The notes below the pieces were generated by a model, which worked only from the letters and a program-made list of their open reading frames with translations, had not been told where the DNA came from and ran no database searches. Made by a program: the position numbers and the translations under genes. Source: CAYSCW01 sp964449165 (GTDB lineage: Bacteria > Acidobacteriota > Aminicenantia > Aminicenantales > Aminicenantaceae). From it: a stretch of 64,000 nt of DNA. Every line of letters begins with the position of its first letter. Position 1 is the stretch's first letter. Positions 18,242 to 27,075 of this stretch are shown in pieces. The stretch lies in assembly GCA_964449165.1 (NCBI GenBank), contig CAYVAT010000001.1, positions 124,001 to 188,000 of the forward strand, in the 5' to 3' direction.

Positions 18242-19599
18242 CCGGAGAAAAATTACGACAACCCACGCTCCGCAAGGTGCTCGGCCTCCCCGACGGCATT
18301 GCCCTCTTGATCGGTATCACCATCGGGGCAGGTATCTACTCCACACCGCAAATCATCGCCGGCTATTTGAGTTCTTTCCGCATCATCATCGGCTTCTGGA
18401 TTTTGGTGGGCATTTTTGTTTTTGTGAGCGGGCTGATTTATGCAGAACTCGGGACACGTCTTCCTCATACTGGGGGGGAATATATTTATATCAGCCGCTG
18501 TTTTGGTCCTTTTGCCGGATTCATGTTCGGCTGGGCTCAGCTTTTCATCATAAGAACCAGTCCTGCGGCAGGACTGGCCATCATTACTGCCGATTATCTG
18601 GGTTATTTTATCAAGCTGAGTAATATTATCCACACAATCGTCGCCCTGGCTGTAATTGCTCTATTTGGGATTATCAATTATGCAGGCGTCAAGCAGGCAA
18701 GCTTCTACCAGAAAATTGCCAGCCCCTTGAAGGTGGCTGGCCTTTTTGCTCTGGTGGTTATCGGGTTAATCCTGATACAGAGCCATGGAAACCTGTTATC
18801 CACCGAGGCCCCGCCTGCCGCCAATCTGGGGCCAATCGCCAATGTAGTGGCCGCCTTGATGATGGTATTTTTCGCTCACACAGGCTGGGATCGGGTTGGT
18901 TATGTGGCTGGAGAGATGAAGAATCCAAGGAGAGTGATCCCTTTAAGCTTGATTATCGGTTTAGGGATCATCGTGGTTATGTATGTTTTAACCAACGTGA
19001 TCTATTATCGCACTCTGGGAATGGAGGGCATGCGAGAGAGTGTCATCATTGCTTCCGATGCAGCTACAAGGCTGATTGGCCCAATCGGTGCAGGTTTTAT
19101 TGCCGTGCTGGTCATGGTATCAACCACCAGCAGCATCAACGGAACCATGATGACAGCATCCCGTGCCTATTATGCCATGGCCAGGGATGGATTGTTTTTC
19201 AAATGGTTCGATTTTGTGCATCCCAAGTTTCGCACGCCCACCCATGCCATACTGGCCCATTGTTTCTGGGCTGCGGTCATACTGCTGGTGAGAAGAAGCT
19301 TCGAAACCATCGCAGCAGGTATGGTCTTTGCCATTCTCATCTTTTTAACCATGAATACACTTGCCCTGTTCAAGCTGCGGAGAAAAGACGAAGGTGGTAA
19401 AGATGTCTTTCGTGTTCCCCTTTATCCCATTCTTCCAGGAATCTTTTTTGTTGGTATTCTGGCATTGCTCGTTTTCCGGGTCATCTTCGAATGGGAGAGA
19501 TCACTGGTAGATGTCGCTTTTATCGCCACAGGCCTTCCCTTTTCCTTCATCTGGTGCCGCCGAACGAGGAGGAATACAGTTGATGAAAATCAAAATTGA
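18238..19599 (+). CDS. APC-superfamily amino acid permease
   Basis: The 453-residue integral membrane protein has about 12 hydrophobic segments. The family signature GLPDGIALLIGITIGAGIYSTP at the first helix contains the unwound G-x-G-I-x substrate-binding region of LeuT-fold transporters (residues 16-37 by count). Later segments include the GWDRVGYVAGEMKNPRRVIP loop between helices 6 and 7 that is strongly conserved in APC permeases. It should import or exchange amino acids across the inner membrane. The specificity is not evident. It is the last gene of the G/C-richer left part of the window. Confidence 0.92.
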   Translation: MTGEKLRQPTLRKVLGLPDGIALLIGITIGAGIYSTPQIIAGYLSSFRIIIGFWILVGIFVFVSGLIYAELGTRLPHTGGEYIYISRCFGPFAGFMFGWAQLFIIRTSPAAGLAIITADYLGYFIKLSNIIHTIVALAVIALFGIINYAGVKQASFYQKIASPLKVAGLFALVVIGLILIQSHGNLLSTEAPPAANLGPIANVVAALMMVFFAHTGWDRVGYVAGEMKNPRRVIPLSLIIGLGIIVVMYVLTNVIYYRTLGMEGMRESVIIASDAATRLIGPIGAGFIAVLVMVSTTSSINGTMMTASRAYYAMARDGLFFKWFDFVHPKFRTPTHAILAHCFWAAVILLVRRSFETIAAGMVFAILIFLTMNTLALFKLRRKDEGGKDVFRVPLYPILPGIFFVGILALLVFRVIFEWERSLVDVAFIATGLPFSFIWCRRTRRNTVDENQN

Positions 19600-20154
19600 T
19601 GTCCATAAAGTACGTCTACTCAGAAAAGAAAGATAAAACTATGTACAATTCCTGATTTCAAATTGGGATTCTATAGCTTTTTTTGATTCTTTCCTTTTTC
19701 AAAACCTATACGTGTTGAGGTAGAAAATTTTTTATAATATCGAGCTTATATTTTCAAAAAAACGAAGAAGAAATATTCTTGTAAGGGGGAAAAAGACAGG
19801 ATGGTGGATAAAGGGCCCATTAATTGAAATACAATAAAATGCCCTCTCCACCCGTTGAGAAAAAAAGAGGAGAACATGCCAGATTTCTTAGATTCATCCA
19901 TACCTGAACTTGATCATCAATAAAGGGGCTGGCTGTTGAGGATCAATGCCGAGGAATGAAAAAGGAAGGGTGGGCCCTGCCCAGCCAGCGAAGCAGGGAT
20001 GCAAATTTTATGTGCAAAAAAGGTGCCAATCTTTCAATTTAGAAGAGAAATGCGGAAAAGAGAAATTTTCCCCAAATATTTTGATCTAATTTAGAAATTT
20101 CATAAGGGGTTAATAATGATAGTCAGATTATTATTATGCAAAACTTTCCACAAT

Positions 20155-20172
20155 TGTGGAATATTTTCCATA
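20155..20172 (+). promoter_or_regulatory. putative sigma-54 activator site (UAS) for promoter 1
   Basis: The site TGTGGA-N6-TCCATA matches the inverted repeat TATGGA-N6-TCCATA found upstream of the other sigma-54 promoters in this window. It ends about 97 bases before the -24 GG. It overlaps a second perfect palindrome (20146-20161), which would give two adjacent half-helical sites. Confidence 0.6.
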
Positions 20173-20267
20173 ATCCAAAGAAGAATTGGCCATAAATATT
20201 AACTCCCCAAATTTTTATTATTATTGAAAACAAAAGAATTAGAACCCCTGGTGAATTTTCTCCAATT

Positions 20268-20282
20268 TGGCATTTTTCTTGC
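20268..20282 (+). promoter_or_regulatory. sigma-54 promoter 1
   Basis: TTTGGCATTTTTCTTGCT carries the -24 GG (20269-20270) and the -12 GC (20281-20282) separated by exactly 10 bases, with TTGGCA and TTGC elements matching the RpoN consensus. It points to the hybrid kinase gene at 20583. Confidence 0.75.
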
Positions 20283-20582
20283 TTATTTATGAAAGTGTTA
20301 ATTTTCACCTAGAGTCAAAAAAATGAGAGAGAGATCGATACCGAGAGTGTTATAATATTCTATAGGTGTTTTTCTCTGAAAATTTGATTTTGGCAGATAG
20401 ATAAGGTTTAAACTTTTTCTGGGTGGGAGATTTTTATTATCATAGAAGAGGACTTATTTAATCATATGTAAACAAACGATTACAGTATGTGTCAATATTT
20501 TTCGATGTCAGGGTCAATGTGATTAGAAGCAGATCAATAAGAGAATGAGCTCAATGAGATAAGATATAATGGGGAGAAAAAA

Positions 20583-23216
20583 ATGAAAGCAAAAGCAAAA
20601 ATCTTGATTGTGGAAGACGAGAGGATTGTAGCTGAGGAAATAAGAAGGATGCTGGAATACATGGGTTATAATGTTTCATCGATAGCCTCATCAGGGGAAA
20701 ATGCTGTAAAGGAGTTCGAAGAAAAAAGACCAGATTTGATTTTGATGGATATTAAACTGAGAGGAAAAATGGATGGCGTGGAGGCTGCCACAAAAATCCG
20801 TGAACATGCTGATATTCCTGTAATCTACATTACAGCATTATCCGATAAAAAGACGTTAGAACGGACAAAAGCGACCGAACCTTTTGGATATGTTCACAAG
20901 CCTATAGAAGAAAAGGAGTTATACACCGCCCTTGAGATGGCTTTGTTAAGACACAAAATGGATAGGAAGTTAAAAGAGAGTGAAGAAAAATACAGAGATC
21001 TGGTCGAAAAGGCGGGGATTGGTATTCTTATCCATGATAAAGCTGGCAGCTTCAAATATTTCAACAAAAGACTTTTAGAATTGTTCGGATACACAGCAGA
21101 AGAGATGAAGAAACTGTCCATTCAAGAAATTGTGCATCCGGAAGATTTTCAAAGAGTTATGAAATTTCATAAAGGAAGAATTGGAGGTAGAAAAGTTCCA
21201 TCGAGATATGAATTCAAAGGAATAAAGAAAGATGGGACGATTAGCTATGTTGAAGTGGATGCTATTGGATTGAAAGAAGGAGATGAAATTATCGGTACCC
21301 GATCTTATTTATGGGACGTTACTGAACGCAAACATGCAGAAGAAGAATTAAAAGAATCCGAGGAAAAGTTCCGGAACATTTTCGAGAATGCTTCCGATGG
21401 TATGGTCTATCTCGACAACCAAGGAAGGATCGTTGATGTTAATGAAATTGCAGTTCAGATATTTGGCGGATCAAAAAAAGAATTGCGCGGGAAGCATTTC
21501 TCGAAGATTGATGTATTTCAGCCCAAAATTCTACCCATTCTCATAAAAGGATTCAACAAGGCACTGAAAAGAAAAATATGTACCCTCGACAATATAATGA
21601 TAAAAAACAAGAAAGGGGAAGAAATACATATGGAAAGTTCGGCTACTCCTCTGAAAAAAAATAATAAAATTGCAGGTCTTCTTATTATTGTTAGAGATAT
21701 TACAGAAAGGAAGAAAGCCGAGGAAGAATTGATGCGTTTATCTACTGCCGTAAGGATGTCTAAAGACAGCATCGTCCTGAGCGATATTAATGGAGATATT
21801 ACCGATGTCAATGAAGCCACATTGGAAATGTATGGTACAAAAGACAAAAAAGATTTGATTGGAAAATATTTTGTTGATTTAATTGCTCCAGAAGATCAGA
21901 AAAAAGTGACTACAGGTTCAAAAGAGGCACTGGAAAAAGGATATGTCAAAGAAAAAGAATATCATGTTGTCGTTAAAGATGGCCGTAAAATTCCTGTGGA
22001 GATGAGTGTAGCTGTTATGAAAGATGCTTATAATAGGCCAGTAGGATTTGTAGCAATATCCAGAGATATCACCGAGCGTAAAAAGACAGAAGAAGAGAGA
22101 GAAAAACTTCAAGAACAGCTGATTTATTCAGAAAAGATGGCTGGGATTGGAACGCTAACCAGTGGTTTCGCCCATGAATTCAATAATCTTCTCCAGATAA
22201 TCAAAGGGCATACAGAGTATGCTAGGAAGACCCAAAAGCCTCAAGATATCCAAGAAGCTTTTGATATTGTTATTTCTAATACGGAGAGAGCAAGAAAGAT
22301 TGTGAGAGACTTGCAGGCTTTTGCAAATCAGAAAATCTCAAAAAAAGAGCGAATTTATGTTACTGATCTTATTGAGTCTGTTTTAGCTCTAACAGCAGAA
22401 CACTTCGAGAAACATAATATTAAAATCGTGAAAAAATACAAGAGTATTCCACTCATAAAAGTTAACAGCGGAAAAATGGAACAAGTCTTTCTTCATATAG
22501 TGACCAATGCTCGCGATGCGATGTTACCAGAAGGTGGAAAATTGGAGATAGAAGTAAGGAAATCAGGGCAAAATATTGTAATTAGCTTCTCAGATACAGG
22601 AAAAGGAATTATAAGAAAGAATTTGGGTAAAATATTCGAACCCTTCTACACTACAAAAGGTCCTGCTGGAAAAAGCGAAATCCCAGGCATTGGACTCGGG
22701 CTGTCTGTTTCTTATGGGATCGTCAAAAGACATGGTGGAACCATAGATGTCGAGAGCAAAATAGGGAGGGGAACAACATTTACCATAAGATTACCCATTG
22801 AAAAAGAAAGACAAAAAAGAAGGGGAAAAGCAAGCATAGAGAAGAGTGAAGTGGGAAGTTCTCAGCCTATGAATATATTGGTAGTGGACGATGAGGTAGG
22901 AATATGCAGGATGTTGACTAAATGGTTATCTTTAGAAGGGCATTATGTTGAATACTCGTTGACTGGGAAGGAGGCCATAAATCTGGCCAGAGGGAAGCAT
23001 TTTGATCTGGTTTTTTTGGATGTCGTGATGCCTGGAATGCCATCGACTGATATCCTGGAGAAAATGTTAGGAGTTTCCCCTGATTCTGATGTTGTGATCA
23101 TAACAGGAAAATTGATAGACAAGGATTTATTTAACCATCTGAAACAAAAGGGAGCTTCAGGCTTTCTGCAGAAGCCATTTAAATTGGATGATGTTATGAA
23201 ATTCTTCAAAACCTGA
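20583..23216 (+). CDS. hybrid sensor kinase REC-PAS-PAS-PAS-HisKA-HATPase-REC
   Basis: The 877-residue cytoplasmic protein begins with a receiver domain (residues 5-118, phosphoacceptor Asp56 in LILMDIKL). Three PAS domains follow (about 132-250, 262-372, 380-500), then a dimerisation and phosphotransfer domain with GFAHEFNNLLQ (His531), an HATPase_c domain with DTGKGI and GIGLGLSVSYG, and a C-terminal receiver (about 762-877, Asp813 in LVFLDVVM). There is no membrane segment, so it senses intracellular signals. GGGGAG precedes the ATG. The gene lies behind sigma-54 promoter 1. Its C-terminal half is closely paralogous to the next two genes, where the same HisKA-HATPase and REC parts are separate proteins. 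Confidence 0.93.
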   Translation: MKAKAKILIVEDERIVAEEIRRMLEYMGYNVSSIASSGENAVKEFEEKRPDLILMDIKLRGKMDGVEAATKIREHADIPVIYITALSDKKTLERTKATEPFGYVHKPIEEKELYTALEMALLRHKMDRKLKESEEKYRDLVEKAGIGILIHDKAGSFKYFNKRLLELFGYTAEEMKKLSIQEIVHPEDFQRVMKFHKGRIGGRKVPSRYEFKGIKKDGTISYVEVDAIGLKEGDEIIGTRSYLWDVTERKHAEEELKESEEKFRNIFENASDGMVYLDNQGRIVDVNEIAVQIFGGSKKELRGKHFSKIDVFQPKILPILIKGFNKALKRKICTLDNIMIKNKKGEEIHMESSATPLKKNNKIAGLLIIVRDITERKKAEEELMRLSTAVRMSKDSIVLSDINGDITDVNEATLEMYGTKDKKDLIGKYFVDLIAPEDQKKVTTGSKEALEKGYVKEKEYHVVVKDGRKIPVEMSVAVMKDAYNRPVGFVAISRDITERKKTEEEREKLQEQLIYSEKMAGIGTLTSGFAHEFNNLLQIIKGHTEYARKTQKPQDIQEAFDIVISNTERARKIVRDLQAFANQKISKKERIYVTDLIESVLALTAEHFEKHNIKIVKKYKSIPLIKVNSGKMEQVFLHIVTNARDAMLPEGGKLEIEVRKSGQNIVISFSDTGKGIIRKNLGKIFEPFYTTKGPAGKSEIPGIGLGLSVSYGIVKRHGGTIDVESKIGRGTTFTIRLPIEKERQKRRGKASIEKSEVGSSQPMNILVVDDEVGICRMLTKWLSLEGHYVEYSLTGKEAINLARGKHFDLVFLDVVMPGMPSTDILEKMLGVSPDSDVVIITGKLIDKDLFNHLKQKGASGFLQKPFKLDDVMKFFKT

Positions 23217-23678
23217 AGGAAATATATTCTTGATCTTGTTTCTGGTTCATTGGACAATAATGAAAAAGTAATATCTAACTCCTTTTTCATTCTAAAGGAG
23301 GAGTGTGATTTTCAAAACTTTATTGAAAAATTGAATTAGTAATTTTTAGTTGATATATTATAGATAGAAAAATCAAAACCATGAATGTCATTAATAATTC
23401 ATAAGATAAAACAGACATTATAGGAAATTATAGAACAAATTTTTGTTTAAGTTGAATGATATTCAATTATTACTTAAGTTTAGATTGAGAGTAGTATTAA
23501 GATCTGCTGTACAAAAGGTTTGATATGGATAAAAGGAAATATATAAAATCAGGTTGATAGGTGTTTATCGTCCTCTTCAATATTTTCAATTGAAAAACAG
23601 AATTTTTGAGATTATAATTTCATCCGAATCCTGAAAAGGGAGGGAAATGCATAATCATTAAAAATCCTAAGGGTTTTT
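23217..23678. other. A/T-rich intergenic stretch, possible terminator at the left end
   Basis: A stem CTCCTTT (23279-23285) with AAAGGAG (23294-23300) and an 8-base loop lies about 60 bases after the kinase stop and may be a weak terminator, although no long T run follows. The rest is very A/T-rich with no gene. No sigma-54 promoter was found here. Confidence 0.4.
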
Positions 23679-23702
23679 CCTTCAAGTTTTTTTGCTTGAA
23701 GG
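23679..23702 (+). promoter_or_regulatory. hairpin that sequesters the ribosome binding site
   Basis: CCTTCAAG (23679-23686) pairs perfectly with CTTGAAGG (23695-23702) across an 8-base loop. The right arm contains the GAAGGG ribosome binding site of the ATG at 23710, so in mRNA the site would be hidden in an 8-bp stem. Confidence 0.6.
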
Positions 23703-23709
23703 GATTAAT

Positions 23710-24921
23710 ATGAGAGATAAAGACAAAACTAATAAACAACTTATAGATGAATTGGTAGCATTACGTCAAAGAATTTCTATACTGGAGAAGGCAGAAAAAG
23801 AATTAAAAATACGGGAACAGGAAATCCATCTGATCGCTGATAATGTTCCAGGGCTTTTTTCATATGTTGATAACGACGGACATTATCGCTTTGTCAACAA
23901 GAAATATAGAGAATGGTTCGGAATTTCCCGAAAGAACATCATTGGGAAACACTATAGCCAAGTGATTGGAGAGTCAACTTATAAGCTGATAAAGAGTTAC
24001 ATAAAATCAGTTTTGTCTGGTCAAAGAGTCCGATACACACAAAAACTTCCGTACATTCATGGCGGGTCTCGCTGGGTTTCAGCGGATTATGTTCCAAATG
24101 TAGATGATTATGGAGATGTAAAAGGCTTTTATGCCCTGGTTGTTGATATCACTGATCGCAAGCATGCTAAGGAAGAAAGGGAAAGACTTCAGAAACAACT
24201 CGTCCAATCAGAGAAGTTGTCAGGATTAGGCACTCTGTCCAGTCGCATAGCTCATGAGTTTAATAATCTTCTTCAGATAATGAGAGGCCACTCAGAATTT
24301 GCCCTGAGAAAAATGAATGCTAAAGATATGAAAGAAGCTCTGAGAATAGTCTTAGACTCTTCGGATAAAGCCTCGAAGATCATCGAAGATTTAAAAACCT
24401 TTTCCAGAAAAGAATCTTCTAAGAAGGAACCTTATAAAATTACAGAATCAATAGAAGAAGTGCTATCACTAACAAAAAGACAACTCAATAGGGACAATAT
24501 TAAAGTAGTGAAAAAGTGTGAAGTAGCTTCTGAGGTGGAGATTGATAAGAGAGAAATTCAGCAAGTTTTTTTGAATATGATTACCAACGCAAGGGATGCA
24601 ATGATGCCGAAAGGCGGAAGATTAGAGATAAGAGTTAAAGAAGTAAATGGAAAAGCTGAAGTGAGTATAAGAGATACAGGAAAGGGAATAAAGGAAGAGG
24701 ATTTAAACAGAATATTTGACCCTTTTTTTACAACAAAGGATGTAAAAAAGGGGAGAGGCGGTCTCTATGGCACAGGTTTAGGGTTGTTTGTGTCTTACGG
24801 AATTGTGAAGCAACATGGAGGCGAGATTGATGTGGAAAGCAAGCCAAGAAAGGGGACCACATTCACTGTTAAATTGCCAGTTAGGATGAGAAATGTAAAG
24901 GAAGTAAAGAATAAGAATTGA
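23710..24921 (+). CDS. PAS-HisKA-HATPase sensor kinase
   Basis: The 403-residue protein has a short coiled coil (residues 1-40), one PAS domain (about 41-155, ending in the PAC-like DITDRKHAKEE), an H-box RIAHEFNNLLQ with His182, and an HATPase_c domain with DTGKGI and the GTGLGLFVSYG loop. It lacks membrane segments and receivers. I chose ATG 23710 because GAAGGG lies 6 bases upstream; a TTG at 23692 in the same frame is the alternative. The following receiver gene starts 3 bases after the stop. Together the two correspond to the C-terminal half of the preceding hybrid kinase. Confidence 0.92.
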   Translation: MRDKDKTNKQLIDELVALRQRISILEKAEKELKIREQEIHLIADNVPGLFSYVDNDGHYRFVNKKYREWFGISRKNIIGKHYSQVIGESTYKLIKSYIKSVLSGQRVRYTQKLPYIHGGSRWVSADYVPNVDDYGDVKGFYALVVDITDRKHAKEERERLQKQLVQSEKLSGLGTLSSRIAHEFNNLLQIMRGHSEFALRKMNAKDMKEALRIVLDSSDKASKIIEDLKTFSRKESSKKEPYKITESIEEVLSLTKRQLNRDNIKVVKKCEVASEVEIDKREIQQVFLNMITNARDAMMPKGGRLEIRVKEVNGKAEVSIRDTGKGIKEEDLNRIFDPFFTTKDVKKGRGGLYGTGLGLFVSYGIVKQHGGEIDVESKPRKGTTFTVKLPVRMRNVKEVKNKN

Positions 24922-24924
24922 CAG

Positions 24925-25299
24925 ATGGAAAAATCCAGGGTACTTAACATTTTAGTAGTGGATAATGAAAAAGAGATATGCAGGATGTTTGAGAAATGGT
25001 TCTCTTTAGAATCGCACCAAGTAGAAACAGTTTTAACCGGCAGACAAGCCATTAGTTTAGTTAAAACAAACAGTTTTGATATTGTGTTTTTAAATGTTAT
25101 TTTAGTTGAGCTTCAAGGCATTGAAGTTCTTGAGAAAATCAAGGAGATCTCACCGAAAATAAAAGTAATAATGATGTCAGGTAAATTATTAAATAAGAAT
25201 CTATTGCGGGATATCAGAGAGAAGGGTGCTTCGGGTTTTCTCCAAAAGCCGTTTAGTATAGAAGACTTGCATAATTTATTAGACAGCTTAGGGGATTGA
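24925..25299 (+). CDS. stand-alone receiver with the phosphoacceptor Asp replaced
   Basis: The 124-residue protein is a single receiver fold, very similar to the C-terminal receiver of the kinase at 20583 (ICRM-x3-KW-x-SLE, ASGFLQKPF). The usual phosphoacceptor Asp is Asn57 (IVFLNVIL instead of LVFLDVVM), and the second acidic-pocket residue is Asn14 (VVDNEKE instead of VVDDE). The Lys near residue 106 (FLQKP) is retained. It should therefore be unable to take part in normal Asp phosphotransfer and may act as a constitutive or purely protein-binding receiver. It follows its likely cognate kinase by 3 bases. Confidence 0.88.
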   Translation: MEKSRVLNILVVDNEKEICRMFEKWFSLESHQVETVLTGRQAISLVKTNSFDIVFLNVILVELQGIEVLEKIKEISPKIKVIMMSGKLLNKNLLRDIREKGASGFLQKPFSIEDLHNLLDSLGD

Positions 25300-25417
25300 A
25301 TAAAATTGAGAATTAGATTTGGAGTTAAATCCTTTTTTTTGACAAAGATAAAAACCAACGATCTACGATAGAATAATAATCTTCATTTACCCTCTTTTTC
25401 ATCAATGATAATTAACC

Positions 25418-25505
25418 TGTATTCATGAATAATCCAGGCGAACCTGTATTATTCAGGGAATTAAGGGGCACATTTCCTATTTCAGAAAATCGGTACGTGT
25501 CCCTG
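25418..25505. repeat. REP-like repeat, copy 3, with flanking ATTATTCA words
   Basis: The right arm GAAAATCGGTACGTGTCCCT matches the copies at 5561 and 16111. The left side (AGGGGCACATTTCCTATTTC) is degenerate. Just upstream are two related words, CCTGTATTCATGAATAAT and CCTGTATTATTCAGGG. It lies in the gap after the receiver gene. Confidence 0.5.
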
Positions 25506-25614
25506 ATTTTCTCTTCAAAAATGTGTTTTTGCCTTAATGGCAGGCACTATATTCGAGAAATTAATCAATTTTTCCTCCAGGCCTGTCCCTATTTTATTCC
25601 AAATTCTCGATAAC

Positions 25615-25632
25615 TATGGAAAAAAATCCATA
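25615..25632 (+). promoter_or_regulatory. putative sigma-54 activator site (UAS) for promoter 2
   Basis: A perfect inverted repeat TATGGA-AAAAAA-TCCATA, 122 bases before the -24 GG of promoter 2. A further inverted repeat, AACTTATT-N7-AATAAGTT at 25698-25720, lies between this site and the promoter, where a bending protein or second activator dimer might bind. Confidence 0.68.
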
Positions 25633-25752
25633 ATTTTTCAGGAAAAGATGGGAAAAACGCCATTATAAATCAACGCAAGTAGGATTTTTTACAATGTAAC
25701 TTATTCAATATAAATAAGTTAAAGGTGTGTGGGTAAGACCCATAAGAAGTTT

Positions 25753-25767
25753 TGGCATGAAACTTGA
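25753..25767 (+). promoter_or_regulatory. sigma-54 promoter 2
   Basis: TTTTGGCATGAAACTTGATT has GG (25754-25755), 10 bases, then GA (25766-25767) in place of GC. The 16-mer TTTGGCATGAAACTTG is identical to promoter 5 on the other strand at 55.5 kb, which supports it as a real element despite the -12 variant. It points to the NtrB-like kinase gene. Confidence 0.68.
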
Positions 25768-25858
25768 TTATTAACTGAAATCCTGAAGAAAAAATAAGAT
25801 TGAGATGCTTATGCTGAACCAATCAGATGAAAAAAAAACTTTAAACAGAAGCAGAACT

Positions 25859-25921
25859 CACTAAGCTGAAATTAAAAGTGAAAATTTATGGTCTGAATTT
25901 ATCTAACGGCGGTAGCCTGCA
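25859..25921 (+). promoter_or_regulatory. leader element shared with the lytic transglycosylase operon, copy 1
   Basis: The segment begins with CACTAAG and ends with AACGGCGGTAGCCTGCA. The same two words, about 40 bases apart, occur in the leader of the transglycosylase gene at 55384-55440 on the - strand. Both copies lie between a sigma-54 promoter and the start codon. The function is unknown; a structured mRNA leader is one possibility. Confidence 0.5.
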
Positions 25922-25985
25922 TCAAAGAATCATCAAGCCCTCTCCATCATAAAAAAATGTCATCCGCAAACAGAGAAGATGAATT

Positions 25986-26879
25986 GTGAAAGAAAATAAA
26001 ATTTTGCTTGCTAATCCTGCAGAAATAGATGGAAATAAACAGAGCTTTGAACATGACTCAGCCAAAAAGTTAAAAAGGAAGTTGAACGTCAGAAACAGAA
26101 AATTAAAGAATTTAAAAACAAAAACCAGCAAAATCATCACCGAATTAGATTGGGCTTATAAGGAATTCAGGAGAAAACAAGAAGAATTGATCATGAAAGA
26201 GCGGTTGAACACAGCTAGTGGGTTGGCTTTGGGAGTCGCTCATGAAATAAAAAATTCTATAAATTTTATCGGTATATCCGTCCAGCACCTTCACGATAAA
26301 TTCTCCCCTGGAGACGAAAAAAGACAATTCACCGAAGTCATCATGGATAAAATCAAAAGGTTGAATAATGTGGCTTTGGATCTCATTCAATTCGCACAGC
26401 CTCATAAGCCTAATTTTCAGAAGATCGACCTGCACACAATAATAGATCGAGTGCTGAGCTTGGTGAAATTCAAATGCGATATACAAAAAATAGAAGTGGT
26501 TAAGAAATATGAGAAGAATTTGACAGAGATGATGGTAGACAAAGAACTCATCGGGCAGGCCTTTTTAAATCTCATAGACAATGCACTCTGGGCCATGCCA
26601 AGAGGAGGAAAACTGATCATTTCCTCTAGGCTGCTAAAACAAAAGAATTTAATGATCGTAGAGATAACTGATACGGGATATGGAATATCGAAATTAGATT
26701 GCCTTCGTGTTTTTGACCCTTTCTTTACTAGGAAAGAAAACGGCATGGGTTTTGGTTTGTCTATAGCCTATCGAATCATAGAGGAACATAAAGGCTCGAT
26801 CAGTGTGAGGAGTCAGTTAAAAAAAGGAACTACATTCAAGATAACACTGCCAGTTTCTCAAAGCATAAATAAAGAATGA
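25986..26879 (+). CDS. NtrB-like sensor kinase without a sensor domain
   Basis: The 297-residue protein starts with a GTG and an N-terminal basic coiled coil of about 60 residues, with no PAS, GAF or membrane segment. The phosphotransfer domain has GVAHEIKNSINF (His86), and the HATPase_c domain has DNALWAMP (N box), DTGYGI (G1) and GMGFGLSIAYRI (G2). This architecture fits a soluble NtrB-type kinase that is controlled by a partner protein. The sigma-54 activator gene follows 196 bases later, so the two are the likely cognate pair. The gene lies behind sigma-54 promoter 2, so the pair may be autoregulated. Confidence 0.9.
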   Translation: MKENKILLANPAEIDGNKQSFEHDSAKKLKRKLNVRNRKLKNLKTKTSKIITELDWAYKEFRRKQEELIMKERLNTASGLALGVAHEIKNSINFIGISVQHLHDKFSPGDEKRQFTEVIMDKIKRLNNVALDLIQFAQPHKPNFQKIDLHTIIDRVLSLVKFKCDIQKIEVVKKYEKNLTEMMVDKELIGQAFLNLIDNALWAMPRGGKLIISSRLLKQKNLMIVEITDTGYGISKLDCLRVFDPFFTRKENGMGFGLSIAYRIIEEHKGSISVRSQLKKGTTFKITLPVSQSINKE

Positions 26880-26912
26880 AAAAGTCTTATGGAAGCAGAC
26901 AGAAAGAAGATA

Positions 26913-27006
26913 CTTTTCACCCCCAACGAGGATGAATTATCCTCTTACAAGCTTATAGCAACGAAAAGAATATCACCCTGGATATCCCCGGAAAGGGTAA
27001 TTGACC
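26913..27006 (+). repeat. 94-base non-coding repeated element, copy A
   Basis: This segment matches 59401-59494. It holds a hairpin GAGGATG-AAT-TATCCTC (copy B has GAGGATG-GAT-CATCCTC, so a G-T pair is replaced by a G-C pair) and an almost invariant 37-base block containing GATATCCCCGGAAAGGGTAA. In both places it lies just upstream of a signalling gene on the same strand. Confidence 0.65.
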
Positions 27007-27075
27007 AATAGGGGTTAATGAATAAAATTTTTATTGATTATGCCGAAGGAGCGCCAAAAGATAAAAGGGACGACA

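Larger units (their letters stand above)
19600..20582. other. long regulatory intergenic region at the entry of the signalling island
   Basis: These 983 bases hold no gene. The composition turns A/T-rich. At 19928-19998 two mutually exclusive stems can form: GCTGGCTG (19928) with CAGCCAGC (19982), and CCCTGC (19975) with GCAGGG (19993). The right half has the activator-type inverted repeat at 20155-20172, an overlapping perfect palindrome TTCCACAATTGTGGAA at 20146-20161, and a sigma-54 promoter at 20268. The inferred leader to the first kinase is about 290 bases. Confidence 0.6.

Noticed and set aside
25859..25921. The shared leader element as a cyclic di-GMP riboswitch
   Set aside because: I looked for the GGCAAA, GAAA-loop and GACGCAAAGCC signatures of class I and the class II pattern; they are not present in the right order.
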